From positions 2,356,001 to 2,420,000 of the forward strand of contig JAMXDE010000010.1 in the NCBI GenBank assembly GCA_026770025.1: a DNA stretch of 64,000 nt, in the 5' to 3' direction. This document shows positions 21,740 through 31,116 of the stretch, piece by piece (the first letter of the stretch is position 1; the number at the start of each line of letters is the position of its first letter). Both the position numbers and the translations under genes were made by a program. The notes beneath the pieces were generated by a model. The model ran no database searches, was not told where the DNA came from, and saw only the letters and a list, made by a program, of their open reading frames with translations. The DNA comes from Craspedostauros australis (taxonomy: Eukaryota > Bacillariophyta > Bacillariophyceae > Mastogloiales > Achnanthaceae).

Positions 21740-24037
21740 ATGTCTCTCAACCTCTCTCATCTCCTCGCCTCCGAGCCTTCCTCCCGCACCGAAACCGCTG
21801 CCGGAGCTCGCCCCGACGATCTCATCGAGGGTCTCACCGCCGTCTCCTCCATGGCCAGCCGCTCCTCTGCCTCGGGAGGCATCGCCGATGACTCCCTCCC
21901 CGCCAGCATGAGCTTGGGTACCACCATCGGACACGTCCACGCCACGCAAGACACATGCCTCGTCCGGCTCAGCGCCAAATCCGAGGAGGGGCACGTCCTC
22001 CTCTGTGGTGATCCCGTCGACACCTGCAGCCGTCGTAACCACAGCCATCTACGGTCTGATCCGGCTCGCCGTGGTCTCCCTGGCGTATACCAGTGCATCG
22101 ATATCACGACCAACAGGGGGATCGCTCGCCGCGATCTCGTCGAAGGCAGCTTCCAAAGCCCGGAAGCCTACGAAGCGACCCGCGCCGCCACCCTTCGGGA
22201 CATGGCGCGCGTCGCAACGCGCGACACCCCACCAGCTCACGATCGCAACGACTCCGATGCCCGGAGCGCCGGAGTGGTCGGATTCGACATGGACCGCAAG
22301 CCTGCAGCCCGCCGCGGCATCGACGATGCGCCGACGCCATCTCTCCAGCGTAGGGAACACCTCGATGTGCCACCTCCGACAAGCCGCGTCCCTCCGGCAC
22401 GCCTCCCCAAGCCAGCGCCACCAACTACCAACCAAGAACGCCCTCAAGGAATCTCCGCTCCCGCGACACGCATGACCAACCCTTCTACCATCCCGGACTC
22501 CGTCCACTCCGCAGCGGACGAACTCATGCATGTGGTCCGCCACCAAGCCGCACTCAACCGTGAGACGATGGAAACCCATCAACGCAAGCTGGATCAGACG
22601 AACCAAACTCTGATCCAGGCGCTCGCCACCCAGCAGGAGCAAATCAACCATCTTCTCCGACTGGAAAGCGAGCGTCGGGAACAGGCAACCACAGAGCCGA
22701 CCCCGCCTACAGCAGCGTGGTACGTGGTCACCCAAGGCGCTCGACCAGGAGTCTACACCTCCCGCGCGGAAGCCTACGGACATGCCGGAGGTCATCCGGA
22801 CGCCAGCGTCCACTCCTTCAACACCCACGTCGAGGCCGACAACTACTTGCGTGCTTCCATCACAACCGCACGTCACCGAAATCGTACATCATCGCCTTTG
22901 GACCCGCAGGTGGCCACGAATCTCCACCGCGCCCCGCCTCAAGCAAGCCGCGGATTCTCCGGAGCAGCGAATGCGCCAACCACAGCGGCGACAACTCCGA
23001 CCCCCCCGGACATCAACAGCATGGGGGTTGAAGGATTCCTTGGAGAGGACACGTCTCGCGGAGACAAGAAGAGCATCTTCGGGGAAGGCATCGACAACGA
23101 GAGAAAGATGATCCAACACTTGGCCCCTCCTCATGCCAGCACCGAGGTGCAGACAGAATTAGCCAAGGCAGCCATCGACGTCACCAGCTTACCAGGTAAG
23201 GTCACCGACGAAAGAACATCGATTGAAGAGCTTGCCTCGGCCTTTGGAGACATCCGCAATCAGACAGCCCGTTCCGCCGGACTCATCGCCACCGACACCA
23301 ACTGGAGAACCAAGACTCGGCACGCCCTCGCACGCGTCAAGAATGAGGAGGACCTCAGCGAACTCGCGGATGATTTCAACAGCATCCGCGATGACATCAT
23401 GACCCAATACCTCAACAACGTGGGTCACATCCTCCGTCATGCCTACTACACCGACGAACAAGTGGCTATCTACCAACAAGGTGGAGGATGGGTCGCGGTG
23501 GTCAAACTCTTCCTCACGTATTACCACGAACTCCTCCTCAAACTACAACAGGAAGCGTTCAAGACTCAGGACGGGTGGAGCGAATCGGCCAGCATCTACA
23601 CGGAGTACTACTCCAAGGCCCTCTTCGACGCCCGCAACTTCGCGAGCTCTCGGAACCTGATGCTTTTCCGCACGTACGTCATTGTACGTGAGGGCGCCCG
23701 CATCGGATGGTGTAACATCAAGATTCTGGAAAAATTCCAACACCGCATCTCAACCCTGAGCGGCGCTCCATCCACACACCATGAAGAGAACGACAGCTCT
23801 AACGCAGACTCGCACAAGAAACGGTGCAAGCACTGCAACGGAACCAGCAAGGTGCATGAGATCCGTGACAGCGGGTGTCCGTTCGGATACCTCTTTAAGA
23901 AGAAGGTGGCGATGGCCAAGGCCAAGCAGGTGATGAAGAGTGTGGGCCAAGGTGAAAAGGCCCACGATGTGATCACGCGTATTCTGCAGGAAGCCATTTC
24001 GAAGCGTGGAGGAGGAGATGATGACGATGCTGCCTAA
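21740..24037 (+). CDS. ORF1: gag-like protein with hybrid-binding domain
   Basis: 765 residues from ATG 21740 (CACCATGTC). Residues 1-250 are Ala/Pro/Arg-rich and partly Ser-rich. A helix at about 255-310 (HVVRHQAALNRETMETHQRK and on) may form a coiled coil. At about 327-372, WYVVTQGARPGVYTS, EAYGHAGGHPDASVHSF and EADNYLR match the RNase H1 N-terminal RNA:DNA hybrid-binding (viroplasmin-like) fold. Residues about 450-670 are a helical region, likely the capsid-forming part. A CKHC...H...C cluster near 695 could bind zinc. The stop precedes ORF2's first ATG by 128 bases. Role: packaging or coating of the element's nucleic acid. Confidence 0.85.
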   Translation: MSLNLSHLLASEPSSRTETAAGARPDDLIEGLTAVSSMASRSSASGGIADDSLPASMSLGTTIGHVHATQDTCLVRLSAKSEEGHVLLCGDPVDTCSRRNHSHLRSDPARRGLPGVYQCIDITTNRGIARRDLVEGSFQSPEAYEATRAATLRDMARVATRDTPPAHDRNDSDARSAGVVGFDMDRKPAARRGIDDAPTPSLQRREHLDVPPPTSRVPPARLPKPAPPTTNQERPQGISAPATRMTNPSTIPDSVHSAADELMHVVRHQAALNRETMETHQRKLDQTNQTLIQALATQQEQINHLLRLESERREQATTEPTPPTAAWYVVTQGARPGVYTSRAEAYGHAGGHPDASVHSFNTHVEADNYLRASITTARHRNRTSSPLDPQVATNLHRAPPQASRGFSGAANAPTTAATTPTPPDINSMGVEGFLGEDTSRGDKKSIFGEGIDNERKMIQHLAPPHASTEVQTELAKAAIDVTSLPGKVTDERTSIEELASAFGDIRNQTARSAGLIATDTNWRTKTRHALARVKNEEDLSELADDFNSIRDDIMTQYLNNVGHILRHAYYTDEQVAIYQQGGGWVAVVKLFLTYYHELLLKLQQEAFKTQDGWSESASIYTEYYSKALFDARNFASSRNLMLFRTYVIVREGARIGWCNIKILEKFQHRISTLSGAPSTHHEENDSSNADSHKKRCKHCNGTSKVHEIRDSGCPFGYLFKKKVAMAKAKQVMKSVGQGEKAHDVITRILQEAISKRGGGDDDDAA

Positions 24038-24165
24038 CCCCGCGTTTGGTTTGCTCCGTCACTCTCTTTGATGTCCACAAATCGCGCTCGATCGTACCAA
24101 CAACAACAGACACACTCGGTGATACCAAAGCTCCCATCCCACCAGACACCAGCTCAACCGCCCCC

Positions 24166-27100
24166 ATGGATGCTCAACTAAGCTCTAACTTAGATGACAT
24201 TCTTGCATTATCCAGCCAACGGTTGCCAGAACCGCTCTCCTCTACCCTGCGATATGGCACACTGAACTTCGGTCTGCATATGACTTCGTCCGCCTGGCCG
24301 GCGTTCCAGCACATCTTCTGTGCCCACGACGACGGCCTTCCCATCAATTTGCGATCCTATCCCAAGACTACCCAGTATCTCGGGTCCACGGCGAGGCTAT
24401 CGCATCGGGTGTTGAATCAACACCCGGTCGATTTCCTGGTCGTGTTTGGGATCAAGCAAATGGAATGGCGCAAATGGATCGGACGATGCTCATCCGGATC
24501 CAGACCATCCCTCATCCTCGAGATATGGACGGGACCAGCGGTATCCTGGATTCACGGGGCGGCCTCCAAGGGCGAATGCAAGCGGTGGGCGGACCTTGGC
24601 TACATCACGCAAGTCAAGACGATTCCCAACCTACGCGTGGGAGGCGTGGTACGAGTGTCCTACACGATGGTGGTACGATCGGCGACAACGTGGACGGCAT
24701 CTGGCATCGCATGGCCAGACCTCCAACCCGCATCGGAACGAAGCATGGCGAATTGTCTTCGCCACTGTGGAATTCCACGACGATGTTATACAACACAGAG
24801 CAACGCTCAGATGGTCCATGACAGCGCGACATCCGCCATGCCATTGGACCGGCTGGCCCTGATTCAAACGGACCGCGGCATACGACGCCTCTTTCCAGAC
24901 GAAGTGGGAAAAGCCCTGGGCAGCTCGCTCCCCGGCGAGGTCCTGCGACAGGTGAAATGGCGGGTGCTTTTCCACACACCGTCCCAACACCTGCTGGAGT
25001 ACCTTTCCACCCCGCTGGTGGGTCTATCCAACCATCTCCATCAGCAACCTGAACACGACAACCTATCCTCAACCAGACGAACACGACGACGACGACGACA
25101 ACGACAACGACCTGAGCCTACACCCCTCATGAAGACGAAATCCGACGACCGCGACTTCCAATGGACGCCCCCGGACCTATCTCCAGGGCAGCCGTGGCAC
25201 CAGCAACGACTCCGCAACCTACGACACGCATGCAATACGTATGGCGAGCGGGCCGAATCCCTTTTCCAAGGCGGACTACGGGACTTGGACATACACCGCA
25301 CCAACTACACAGCCACACATCCGGATCCCAAACACCTGCGGGTCCTCTGGTGGGAGTTCCCTGCGCACCACTGGGATCACCTACGCGAAGGAAGTCCCAT
25401 GAATTTCCTACGAGAACCGACGCCAGGCAACCATCCCAACACCGACATGACTCCAGACCAACAACAGGTAGCGGCCGACTTCGTCGACGAGCTACTCAGC
25501 CTTGGTGTGGTGGAACCACAAGACCCAAATCATCCGGTGGTGGTGAACGCACCTCTCTTTGCTTTACCGAAACCAATGCAGCCCGACCAATGGCGCATCA
25601 TCGCCAACATGCGCGAAAATCACGCGAATGAGCACATTGGGTCGGATCCGACAATTTTTCCAAAAAGTCGCGATATTCTGAAGCAGATGTATCACGGAGG
25701 CTGGTCTGCGGTGGTCGATGCGTCGAAATACTTCTACCAATTTCGAACCCGGCCATCGGAGCGGCGTTTCCTCGGGATCCAACATCCGATCTCCGGTGAG
25801 ATGTACCAATATGCTGGACTACCAATGGGGTCTAGCCAGTCCCCAGCCATCGCATGCCGGTTTGGTACCGCCTTCCTCCGACAGCTGCGCCAGCGCTCCA
25901 AGCACTACCGAGGGTCCCACACATCCAACATGTGGTGGTCTGCGTTCCGACTAGAGAAGGAATACGACCATACTCTGGGCCAAGGCATAGTCTCCATGGG
26001 GTCCGATGGTCTACCGGCAGCACTCGTGTGGGCTCACTGCGATGACTTTATCATCCACGGTCCAACACGACAGAAGACAGCAGCAGCACTCACGGCCTTC
26101 CTCGATCTCTCCGTCGACTGCGGGTTGCTCTGCCATCCGGGAAAACTCACCCCGCCAAGTCAGATCGTCAAATACACTGGCTTGATCTTCGACACTACCG
26201 CAACCCCGCGGCTACGGATCCCAACCCTCAAGAGAGACAAGATCATAGCAGTCATGGACTACGTCGATGACCATGCTGTCAGAGTCTCCCGACTCGCCCT
26301 CGCGGTGCTCGCCGGTATGCTTGAAAGCGTCGCTGAGGCCACACCCTCGTATCTCGGCCGCAACTACCTCCGCGCGCTCTACCATCTCGTCCACCCCACT
26401 GCCTGGGATCAACCTGAGTTGCCTTACTTCAGCTACACGGCACTCGTCCCAGCCGTACAACACGACCTCCGCTGGTGGCGGGCAGCACTCCTCAACGACA
26501 CGGCACGGAGCGGCCGGGCCACACGTACAGGGGTCCTGGTCAGCAGCTTCGGCGATGGCAGCGGGACAGGGACCGGGGGTACTATCCTCTTCCCACAACA
26601 GGCTTCTCGCATGTGGATGGGGACATGGTCCTCTCTCGTCGCCACCCGCCAGTCGTCCAACTGGAAGGAGTTGCGGACCCTGCTCAGCACTCTCGAGCAG
26701 GTGGCGCAATCACCGGAGTCTACCGCAGAAGTCACCGGAGCAACCTTCTTTTACTTCACCGACAACATGTGTACCTACTGCGTCGTGGACGGCGGCACCT
26801 CCACTTCTCCGGAGCTCCACAAATTGGTGCGACAGGTCAAGCAGCTCGAGTTACAGCTGTCCTGTCACCTACAGGTCATCCACATCCCGGGCACCGCCAT
26901 CATCACTGAAGGAACCGACGGCCTTAGTCGGGGCATCTGGGTCAACGCCGCGCATCAACGGCCGACCTCGGAACAGATCCTCACCGCCTGCCTTGCACCA
27001 ACAGCAGTACGGCCACTACATGTGCCCCATATCGCTCGGCTAGCGTTCCCGGAACAAACCATTGGCCTTCAGCTACGGGCATGGGACACTCCATGGGACC

Positions 27101-27462
27101 CAGAGCAATGCATGGACTGCATCACGCTCTGGGCGCCCCCACCCGAGTTGGCGTACCAACTTATCTACTTCCTGCTGGGATGCTGGGCTGAGCGGCCGCT
27201 TCATACAGGATTCGTCATCCTCGTCCCTCGCGTGCTCCAGCGCACCTTCACACGTCTGTCTCGTCATCTCATCAAGGTTGGCGTGTTCACCAACCACGAT
27301 CTACACATCACCTCTCCCTCTCCTCTCAATATCCCTAACCTCCTCCTTCGTGTCTCTCCTCATACGCGCTCTCTCACTCCTCCTAGACTGGACACTACTC
27401 CCTATTCCTGGCTTCGGCGGCACCACCAACGGATCGCCGAACAACTGCACGGGCTGTGCTAG
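24166..27462 (+). CDS. ORF2: reverse transcriptase and RNase H
   Basis: 1098 residues from ATG 24166; the same frame is open upstream to 24046 without an ATG. The first 400 residues are not recognised (one GIRRLFPDEVGKALG patch, and an Arg-rich run near 310). The RT palm follows, with NAPLFALPKP, VVDASKYFYQF, GLPMGSSQSP and the catalytic AHCDDF (D626, D627; a Cys replaces the usual Tyr-x). RNase H has the full acidic set: D797 in GDGSG, E835 in WKEL, D866 in TDN and D918 in GTDGLSRG. The C-terminus overlaps ORF3 in the +1 frame over about 400 bases, a common DIRS-order arrangement. Role: synthesis of the element's DNA copy. Confidence 0.9.
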   Translation: MDAQLSSNLDDILALSSQRLPEPLSSTLRYGTLNFGLHMTSSAWPAFQHIFCAHDDGLPINLRSYPKTTQYLGSTARLSHRVLNQHPVDFLVVFGIKQMEWRKWIGRCSSGSRPSLILEIWTGPAVSWIHGAASKGECKRWADLGYITQVKTIPNLRVGGVVRVSYTMVVRSATTWTASGIAWPDLQPASERSMANCLRHCGIPRRCYTTQSNAQMVHDSATSAMPLDRLALIQTDRGIRRLFPDEVGKALGSSLPGEVLRQVKWRVLFHTPSQHLLEYLSTPLVGLSNHLHQQPEHDNLSSTRRTRRRRRQRQRPEPTPLMKTKSDDRDFQWTPPDLSPGQPWHQQRLRNLRHACNTYGERAESLFQGGLRDLDIHRTNYTATHPDPKHLRVLWWEFPAHHWDHLREGSPMNFLREPTPGNHPNTDMTPDQQQVAADFVDELLSLGVVEPQDPNHPVVVNAPLFALPKPMQPDQWRIIANMRENHANEHIGSDPTIFPKSRDILKQMYHGGWSAVVDASKYFYQFRTRPSERRFLGIQHPISGEMYQYAGLPMGSSQSPAIACRFGTAFLRQLRQRSKHYRGSHTSNMWWSAFRLEKEYDHTLGQGIVSMGSDGLPAALVWAHCDDFIIHGPTRQKTAAALTAFLDLSVDCGLLCHPGKLTPPSQIVKYTGLIFDTTATPRLRIPTLKRDKIIAVMDYVDDHAVRVSRLALAVLAGMLESVAEATPSYLGRNYLRALYHLVHPTAWDQPELPYFSYTALVPAVQHDLRWWRAALLNDTARSGRATRTGVLVSSFGDGSGTGTGGTILFPQQASRMWMGTWSSLVATRQSSNWKELRTLLSTLEQVAQSPESTAEVTGATFFYFTDNMCTYCVVDGGTSTSPELHKLVRQVKQLELQLSCHLQVIHIPGTAIITEGTDGLSRGIWVNAAHQRPTSEQILTACLAPTAVRPLHVPHIARLAFPEQTIGLQLRAWDTPWDPEQCMDCITLWAPPPELAYQLIYFLLGCWAERPLHTGFVILVPRVLQRTFTRLSRHLIKVGVFTNHDLHITSPSPLNIPNLLLRVSPHTRSLTPPRLDTTPYSWLRRHHQRIAEQLHGLC

Positions 27463-28795
27463 GCCTATCAACCGCCGCACAACCGCCCACCAATGTTGCT
27501 TCGCCGATGCTGGCTTCACGCACGGCGGGCTGCACTACCGGCCGTGCCACACTCGGTATCATAAGCTGTGCTGCCGGGTGGGTCCACCGTTCCACACCCG
27601 GCTGCGCAAAGGCAAGGGTCTCGCTCTACCGACCAACCTTGGGATCCTCGGGGTCTTCGTGTGCGAAGCATGCACAGTTCGCGTGCACACCAAGCGGGAG
27701 TTGACTTCCACGCCCACCGACGTCTACCTCCTTCGGCTCGAGCGGATGCGCATCATCGACCTGGCTCACAACTGGGCCACCGGCACCTTGGCTACTTACG
27801 GAAGCAAGATCCGCGTGCTGCGACAGTTCGGCGCCGACTACGGAGTCCCCACCTTACAACCGCCGGTTCTCTCCAGCCCCCCCTACTCGGATTCTATCCC
27901 GATCATGTGGGCACAGGAGCACTATGCAACTCAAACCCCCGCTCGGCGCAGTCGTCAGGACGTCAGCACCATCAAGTTCAGCACCGTACGAGGTTTGCGG
28001 AGTGCCGCCTCCGCTTTTTGGACATGGAACATGTGTCACACACAGCCCGACACAGCCATGATGGACGCCAAGCAACGGCCTATCGTCGTCAACGCATGCA
28101 GTCCCACCGACCACCTCGGCTACACCATGCTTACTCAAGGCATGCGCGCACGCATGGGGGAGGATTCTCGGCCATCAGCGGCGCTGCTCGCACGTCATGT
28201 ACAATTCATGGACCACAGCTTTCAGCAACAGTACCGCCACGCCGCGACCACACACCAACAGCGCACTGCCGCCATGGCCGCCATCATCAACCTGGTGGGC
28301 TGGCTCGGATGGCTCCGGGCATCCGAGGCTTTCGGCATCACCTGGGCGGACGTCACCCTTCTCCATCCACGCGACGCGGGCAACAACGATCTCCCCAACA
28401 ACACGGGCGCAGTGTTGCTGCGCCTCGCGCTCCAAACCAAGTCCGACCGCAGCCGCCAGGCAGACGTCGTCGTGGCTTTCCGCACGGCATCAGGCCTGAG
28501 CCTCGGCGACTGGCTGCAGAGAGCGCATCGCCTCCGCGGTACACACGACGCTGCAGACTTCGTGGCTCAACACCCTTCCGGGCAACCGTGGACCTCCCAG
28601 TTCTACCGTGCCACGTTTGTGTACCCGTCTTTGCTCGAGCAACAGGACCGCGGGGATCCCTTCCTGCGGTCTGCTATCGGAGCTCAACACATGCCAATCC
28701 CGACGAGGTTCAACTCTTTCCACATGTATCGCCGAGGGGCGAGGACGCACGTATCTCGACGGCGGCCGGGCTGTGTGCGGGCGGCCACCAAACTG

Positions 28796-28800
28796 GAGGT
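28796..28800. repeat. Target-site duplication, left (GAGGT)
   Basis: GAGGT abuts the 5' LTR and recurs directly after the 3' LTR at 37315-37319. Five bases is the usual Copia value. The preceding G also matches only if the final G of the LTR is counted as target. Confidence 0.9.
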
Positions 28801-29513
28801 ATCAACATCTAGATCGAAATTAGGTACCCATCTCCCATGACTGAAACGTGATTCACTATTTTTTGATTCGACTCGATTTGAGAGTATAGTCGAGTGAGTC
28901 TTGATACACGATTGATATTCGGTCACTACGGTCATCGAACATGACGTAGGCACTGACATCATCGTATGACGTCAGAGGATCGGTCATTGTGATCCTCGGA
29001 ATCGAGATTATGTTTTAGTCATGGTACACTGACCTGTCTAGCCATGCCGAGTGCATCATCGAGCACGTGGCAACAATACTTAGGATCCAGAACAACATCG
29101 TCAGAGGTGATGCATGCACCTTGTCGACGTAGACGGATCAATCCATATGTGATCAAACAGAGATCAAGATTAGGCAAGACCAGGAGAGATGAAGAAAGAC
29201 CCAAAGGCGAGAATAACACGGAGTATCGTGTAGACCGACATGCCATCTTGGGCAATGTCTTAGAAAAGACTGCGAGAGAAACCACGAGGTAATCGAGCAG
29301 CGCGTTAGCAACCGTGCAATAGGCACCATCTTTAGAAATAGGAGATCATCATCTCATAATCCAAACTCAATCATCAATTGACACACCAACTAATAGAAAC
29401 AACAACAACACCAAACACACCAACTCCACCTCTTGGCTTGATCACCCTGGCGGCGTAGTAAGTGCAGTGTTTGGTGCTCCCCCCTTGTCCTGTGTGTAAT
29501 TGCTGATTATCAG
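28801..29513 (+). repeat. 5' LTR of the Copia element
   Basis: 713 bp beginning ATCAACATCTAG and ending GCTGATTATCAG, identical as read to 36602-37314. The ends are not the canonical TG...CA. An inverted pair ACTCGA/TCGAGT lies near its start. Short open frames inside (for example 29044-29292) recur in the other LTR and are not considered genes. Confidence 0.96.
28967..28974. promoter_or_regulatory. CRE-type palindrome TGACGTCA in 5' LTR
   Basis: A perfect TGACGTCA, with a TGACGT half-site 25 bases upstream at 28942. In diatoms, TGACGT/ACGTCA elements are known CO2- and cAMP-responsive promoter sites bound by bZIP proteins. That this one works in the LTR is inference. Confidence 0.5.
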
Positions 29514-29796
29514 ATTAACAGTCGCAAGCATCTATCGTGAGAGTGAACGGATACTGAAGTGCTGCGCATGCCCTGGTGACATCACGCTGTCCCCTTCCTT
29601 TTGATTTCGGCCCAAGAAAGGCCCAACGCGTTCGTGACGACGGACCAATTGCTCGTGTGTGCAGATTGCTACGTGCCGCCACACCCGCTTCGCCCTGCCA
29701 GAGTGCAGAAAGGCTCACCCACTGTTGCGAATATCGCAGGTGGAGTAATTCTTCCCAACAAACCAAGTTCCGCACCACTGCGTTACTTACGATAGC

Positions 29797-29914
29797 CGGT
29801 CAGCTAAAAGACAAAGGTATAAAAGCCCGTGAAGCAAGACACACGTAAACACTTGGCCTGGTCAGCATCGACAAAGGTGAAAGCCCGTGAAGCAAGACAC
29901 ACGTAAAAACTTGG
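29797..29914 (+). repeat. Tandem 60-bp repeat in Copia leader
   Basis: Two copies of about 60 bp (GGTCAGC...ACAAAGGT...AAGCCCGTGAAGCAAGACAC...ACTTGG) at 29797-29856 and 29857-29914, differing at a few positions. A TATAAAAG lies in the first copy only. Confidence 0.8.
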
Positions 29915-30692
29915 AGCGCAAAGGCCCTCTGAAACCTATCGGCAATCTCACCGTGAGTTGTCGCGACCAGGTCAGTCGTTAACACTAAGTCTAAGCCGTA
30001 CTTGAGATCGGTTAACGTCCAAAAGGGACGCAGAGATAACTGCTAACCAGACTAGCGTCTGCCCTTGACTGGGGAAGAAACGTGATCGGTAGAGATACCG
30101 CGGAAGCAACCCGTAAAGCTAGCATTGTGCTGATAGCAATATCACACAAGTGAGTCTAACGACACCGGAAGGCAGGTATACGCTGGACGAAAACGCGAGT
30201 GGTGGAACCAGGTGAATCAAAGCGACTGCTGGCACCTGGGGGGCACCGCGCTCATTAGCGTGCAAAATCCTGTTAGTATCAGGTACATCGGGCAAGCTGC
30301 TGCCAGATCTAAAAGACGTATAGCAAGCTGATCCGTGGCACTCAAAGGAGGCACGGATTGGATCGAAGGTCCAACTGGGTGAAACCAAAGGTGCACCACA
30401 TCCTGGTGGAGCACAGCTGAACAAGCGCAAGAACACAGCGTTCGGAGAGACGAAATCCGAACGGGCAGGGCCATCCAACGCGCAATCCATCCGCGACGTT
30501 TCATCGCTTTTCAAGACCAACAAAATAACAACAATTCCATCAACAACGCCCATTTGCGCTCAGTCCACCCTTCTGATTGGCTGTGAATTCCTTCGGTTCG
30601 CACAATCACTGGCGCGTCACATCGGTTCACAACTCCTTCGCTATCCCAGTCATTCATCCGACTTCGGGTCGCGCGCCAACACATCGCCCAAA

Positions 30693-30798
30693 CGGGAAAT
30701 TCACACGGTCCTGGTTGACATTTTTCCATCGGTCATCCTTCGCCTCGGATTAAGCACGGTCATCTTCGCATTCGTCAGTCGGGAAATTCACACGGTCC
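30693..30798 (+). repeat. Short direct repeat pair in Copia leader
   Basis: CGGGAAATTCACACGGTCC occurs at 30693-30711 and 30780-30798, with a partial third copy (GAAATTCACGGTC) near 30958. Confidence 0.75.
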
Positions 30799-31116
30799 CG
30801 TCTGGCCTTCCATCCGTCAGTCAGTCACAATTCGAGACATCGCGCACGGATTAACCGCAGTCCACTCGTGACAACGTGCTACCGGTAACGCCTTCGCCAT
30901 CACTGGCGCTTTCCATCCGGCACCACTTCCAATCCCGACGAATTCCGACAGGCACAGAAATTCACGGTCACATTCTGGCGAACGTTTCGACATCACAGCG
31001 GACGGCGCAGTCATTTCCAAGTGTGACCACTTTCCTGGGAGCTGCGGGAAAATACTCGCCCGATAATATTAGCAAATTGGACCAACGACCACATCATCGC
31101 AACGCTCAACTACACG

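Larger units (their letters stand above)
29514..31116 (+). other. Copia internal leader, no gene
   Basis: 1.6 kb between the 5' LTR and the polyprotein ATG. It begins ATTAACAGTCGCAAGC, which lacks the TGG expected for a primer site matching a tRNA 3' end. It contains two pairs of short repeats but no coding region I can support. Confidence 0.7.

Noticed and set aside
22049..22876. 275-residue minus-strand open frame
   Set aside because: Lies wholly within ORF1 of the retroelement, which has a recognisable domain in the sense frame.
27568..28812. 414-residue plus-strand frame overlapping the recombinase
   Set aside because: The overlapping frame carries the recombinase motifs; this one is His/Arg/Pro-rich without any.
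29019..29292. Small open frames inside the LTRs (recurring at 36820-37093)
   Set aside because: They are present twice only because the LTR is duplicated; no motif or start context.
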